Part shown: positions 63,615-64,000 of the stretch, in pieces | How the letters are laid out: every line of letters begins with the position of its first letter | Numbering within the stretch: the stretch's first letter is position 1 | Assembly: GCF_019219825.1 (NCBI RefSeq) | Contig: NZ_JAHUXH010000006.1 | Coordinates: 1 to 64,000 of the forward strand | Direction of reading: 5' to 3' | DNA from: Streptomyces sp. TRM70350 | Lineage (GTDB): Bacteria > Actinomycetota > Actinomycetes > Streptomycetales > Streptomycetaceae | DNA length: 64,000 nucleotides | Notes under the pieces: generated by a model | Databases searched by the model: none | The model's input: the letters and a program-made list of their open reading frames with translations, nothing else | Told to the model about the DNA's origin: nothing | Program-made: the position numbers and the translations under genes

Positions 63615-64000
63615 TCACAGGATCACCGAGCGGGTGAGATGGCGGGGCCGGTCGGGGTCGAGGCCGCGGGCTGTTGCGGCGGCGACTGCGAGGCGCTGGG
63701 CTCGGATGAGTTCGGCGAGCGGGTCGAGGTCGGCCGCCACCCACTGTCCGCCGGTGGCCCGGACCTGTTCGGCGAGTCCTTCGGGCGCGGGACCCAGCAT
63801 CCAGGTCGCGGTGCCGTGTGTGGTGATGCTGAGGGGGCCGTGCCGGTACTCCATCGCCGGGTAGGACTCGGTCCAGGCCTGGGCCGCCTCGCGCATCTTC
63901 AGGGCGGCCTCGTGGGCGAGCCCCACGGTCCAGCCGGTGCCGAGGAAGGTGAACTGGCCGCGCCCGACGAGTCCTTCGGGCAGGTCCGTGGCCAGTGCGG
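63615..64000 (-). CDS. SIS-domain sugar isomerase/deaminase (AgaS-like), C-terminal part only
   Basis: Partial gene: translation continues through the right edge of the window, with FTFLGTGWTVGLAHEAALKM as the start of the second SIS domain. AWTESYPAMEYRHGPLSI follows, a strong match to AgaS/FrlB-type tagatose- or glucosamine-phosphate isomerases. About 128 codons are visible, ending VIL-stop at 63615. In amino-sugar pathways this enzyme produces the ketose phosphate consumed by a GatY/KbaY-type aldolase, as found downstream here. Confidence 0.88.
   Translation of the reverse strand, partial: ALATDLPEGLVGRGQFTFLGTGWTVGLAHEAALKMREAAQAWTESYPAMEYRHGPLSITTHGTATWMLGPAPEGLAEQVRATGGQWVAADLDPLAELIRAQRLAVAAATARGLDPDRPRHLTRSVIL

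Noticed and set aside
62951..63637. Plus-strand open frame across the tandem array
   Set aside because: The translation is a periodic Arg/Ser/Pro-rich echo of the DNA repeat and lies antisense to an intercistronic region.

Overview
The window is high-GC actinobacterial DNA, almost certainly Streptomyces. Coding regions have strongly GC-biased third positions and many GTG starts. Stop and start codons often overlap by 4 bases, and the gene content is typical of the genus: a TerD-domain protein, an MHS-family transporter with a PucR-type regulator, an anti-sigma-type ATPase, ROK and DeoR regulators, an HpnB-type glycosyltransferase and secreted GH43 arabinan hydrolases. No tRNA, rRNA, CRISPR array, prophage or biosynthetic gene cluster was seen.

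Layout. (1) 0-8.8 kb: a tandem (double) TetR-type regulator divergent from a tightly coupled lipid/acyl-CoA gene set (acyl-CoA ligase, acyl-CoA dehydrogenase, aldehyde dehydrogenase, nitronate-monooxygenase-like flavoprotein, enoyl-CoA hydratase, MpaB/rubber-oxygenase-like protein). (2) 8.8-10.5 kb: gene remnants (enoyl-CoA hydratase, AraC regulator, alpha/beta hydrolase). (3) 10.5-16.2 kb: a LysE exporter with a small zinc-ribbon-like ORF, a CGNR zinc-finger protein, two secreted GH43 enzymes with RICIN and AbfB modules, and an SDR. (4) 16.4-30.6 kb: a long minus-strand catabolic operon. It encodes two SoxA/MTOX-like flavoproteins, two M14-type deacylases, a polyamine-type ABC importer, a class III aminotransferase, an aldehyde dehydrogenase, an aldo/keto reductase, a HAD hydrolase and a PuuB-like FAD oxidase. 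It is headed by a divergent IclR gene that is truncated by an IS256-family remnant. (5) 32.2-36.4 kb: MHS transporter, PucR regulator and a 3-hydroxybutyrate-dehydrogenase-like SDR. (6) 36.5-54.1 kb: mostly housekeeping or conserved Streptomyces genes, among them Nudix, lnt, a frameshifted O-antigen-ligase-like gene, a racemase, hpnB, TerD, MOSC, a beta-helix/AAA fusion, a membrane alpha/beta hydrolase, DeoR and Cds1. (7) 54.1-64.0 kb: repeat-rich intergenic DNA, an anti-sigma-type ATPase, an FtsX-type permease remnant, a TetR/DUF4865/phosphotriesterase-like operon, ROK and AlkB genes, an rRNA methyltransferase, and an aldolase/SIS sugar pair separated by a striking tandem-repeat array.

How the genes work together. 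The large minus-strand operon reads as a complete import-and-degrade module: an ABC importer brings in a cationic or N-substituted amine, M14 deacylases remove an acyl group, flavoprotein oxidases and the transaminase remove nitrogen, and aldehyde-processing enzymes finish. The exact substrate cannot be read from sequence. The most unusual DNA-level feature is the ~670-bp array at 62.9-63.6 kb. Each ~50-bp unit resembles the junction between the SIS gene and the aldolase gene, carrying a stop-codon context followed by a ribosome-binding-site-like core. It looks as if an intercistronic junction was amplified about fourteen times.
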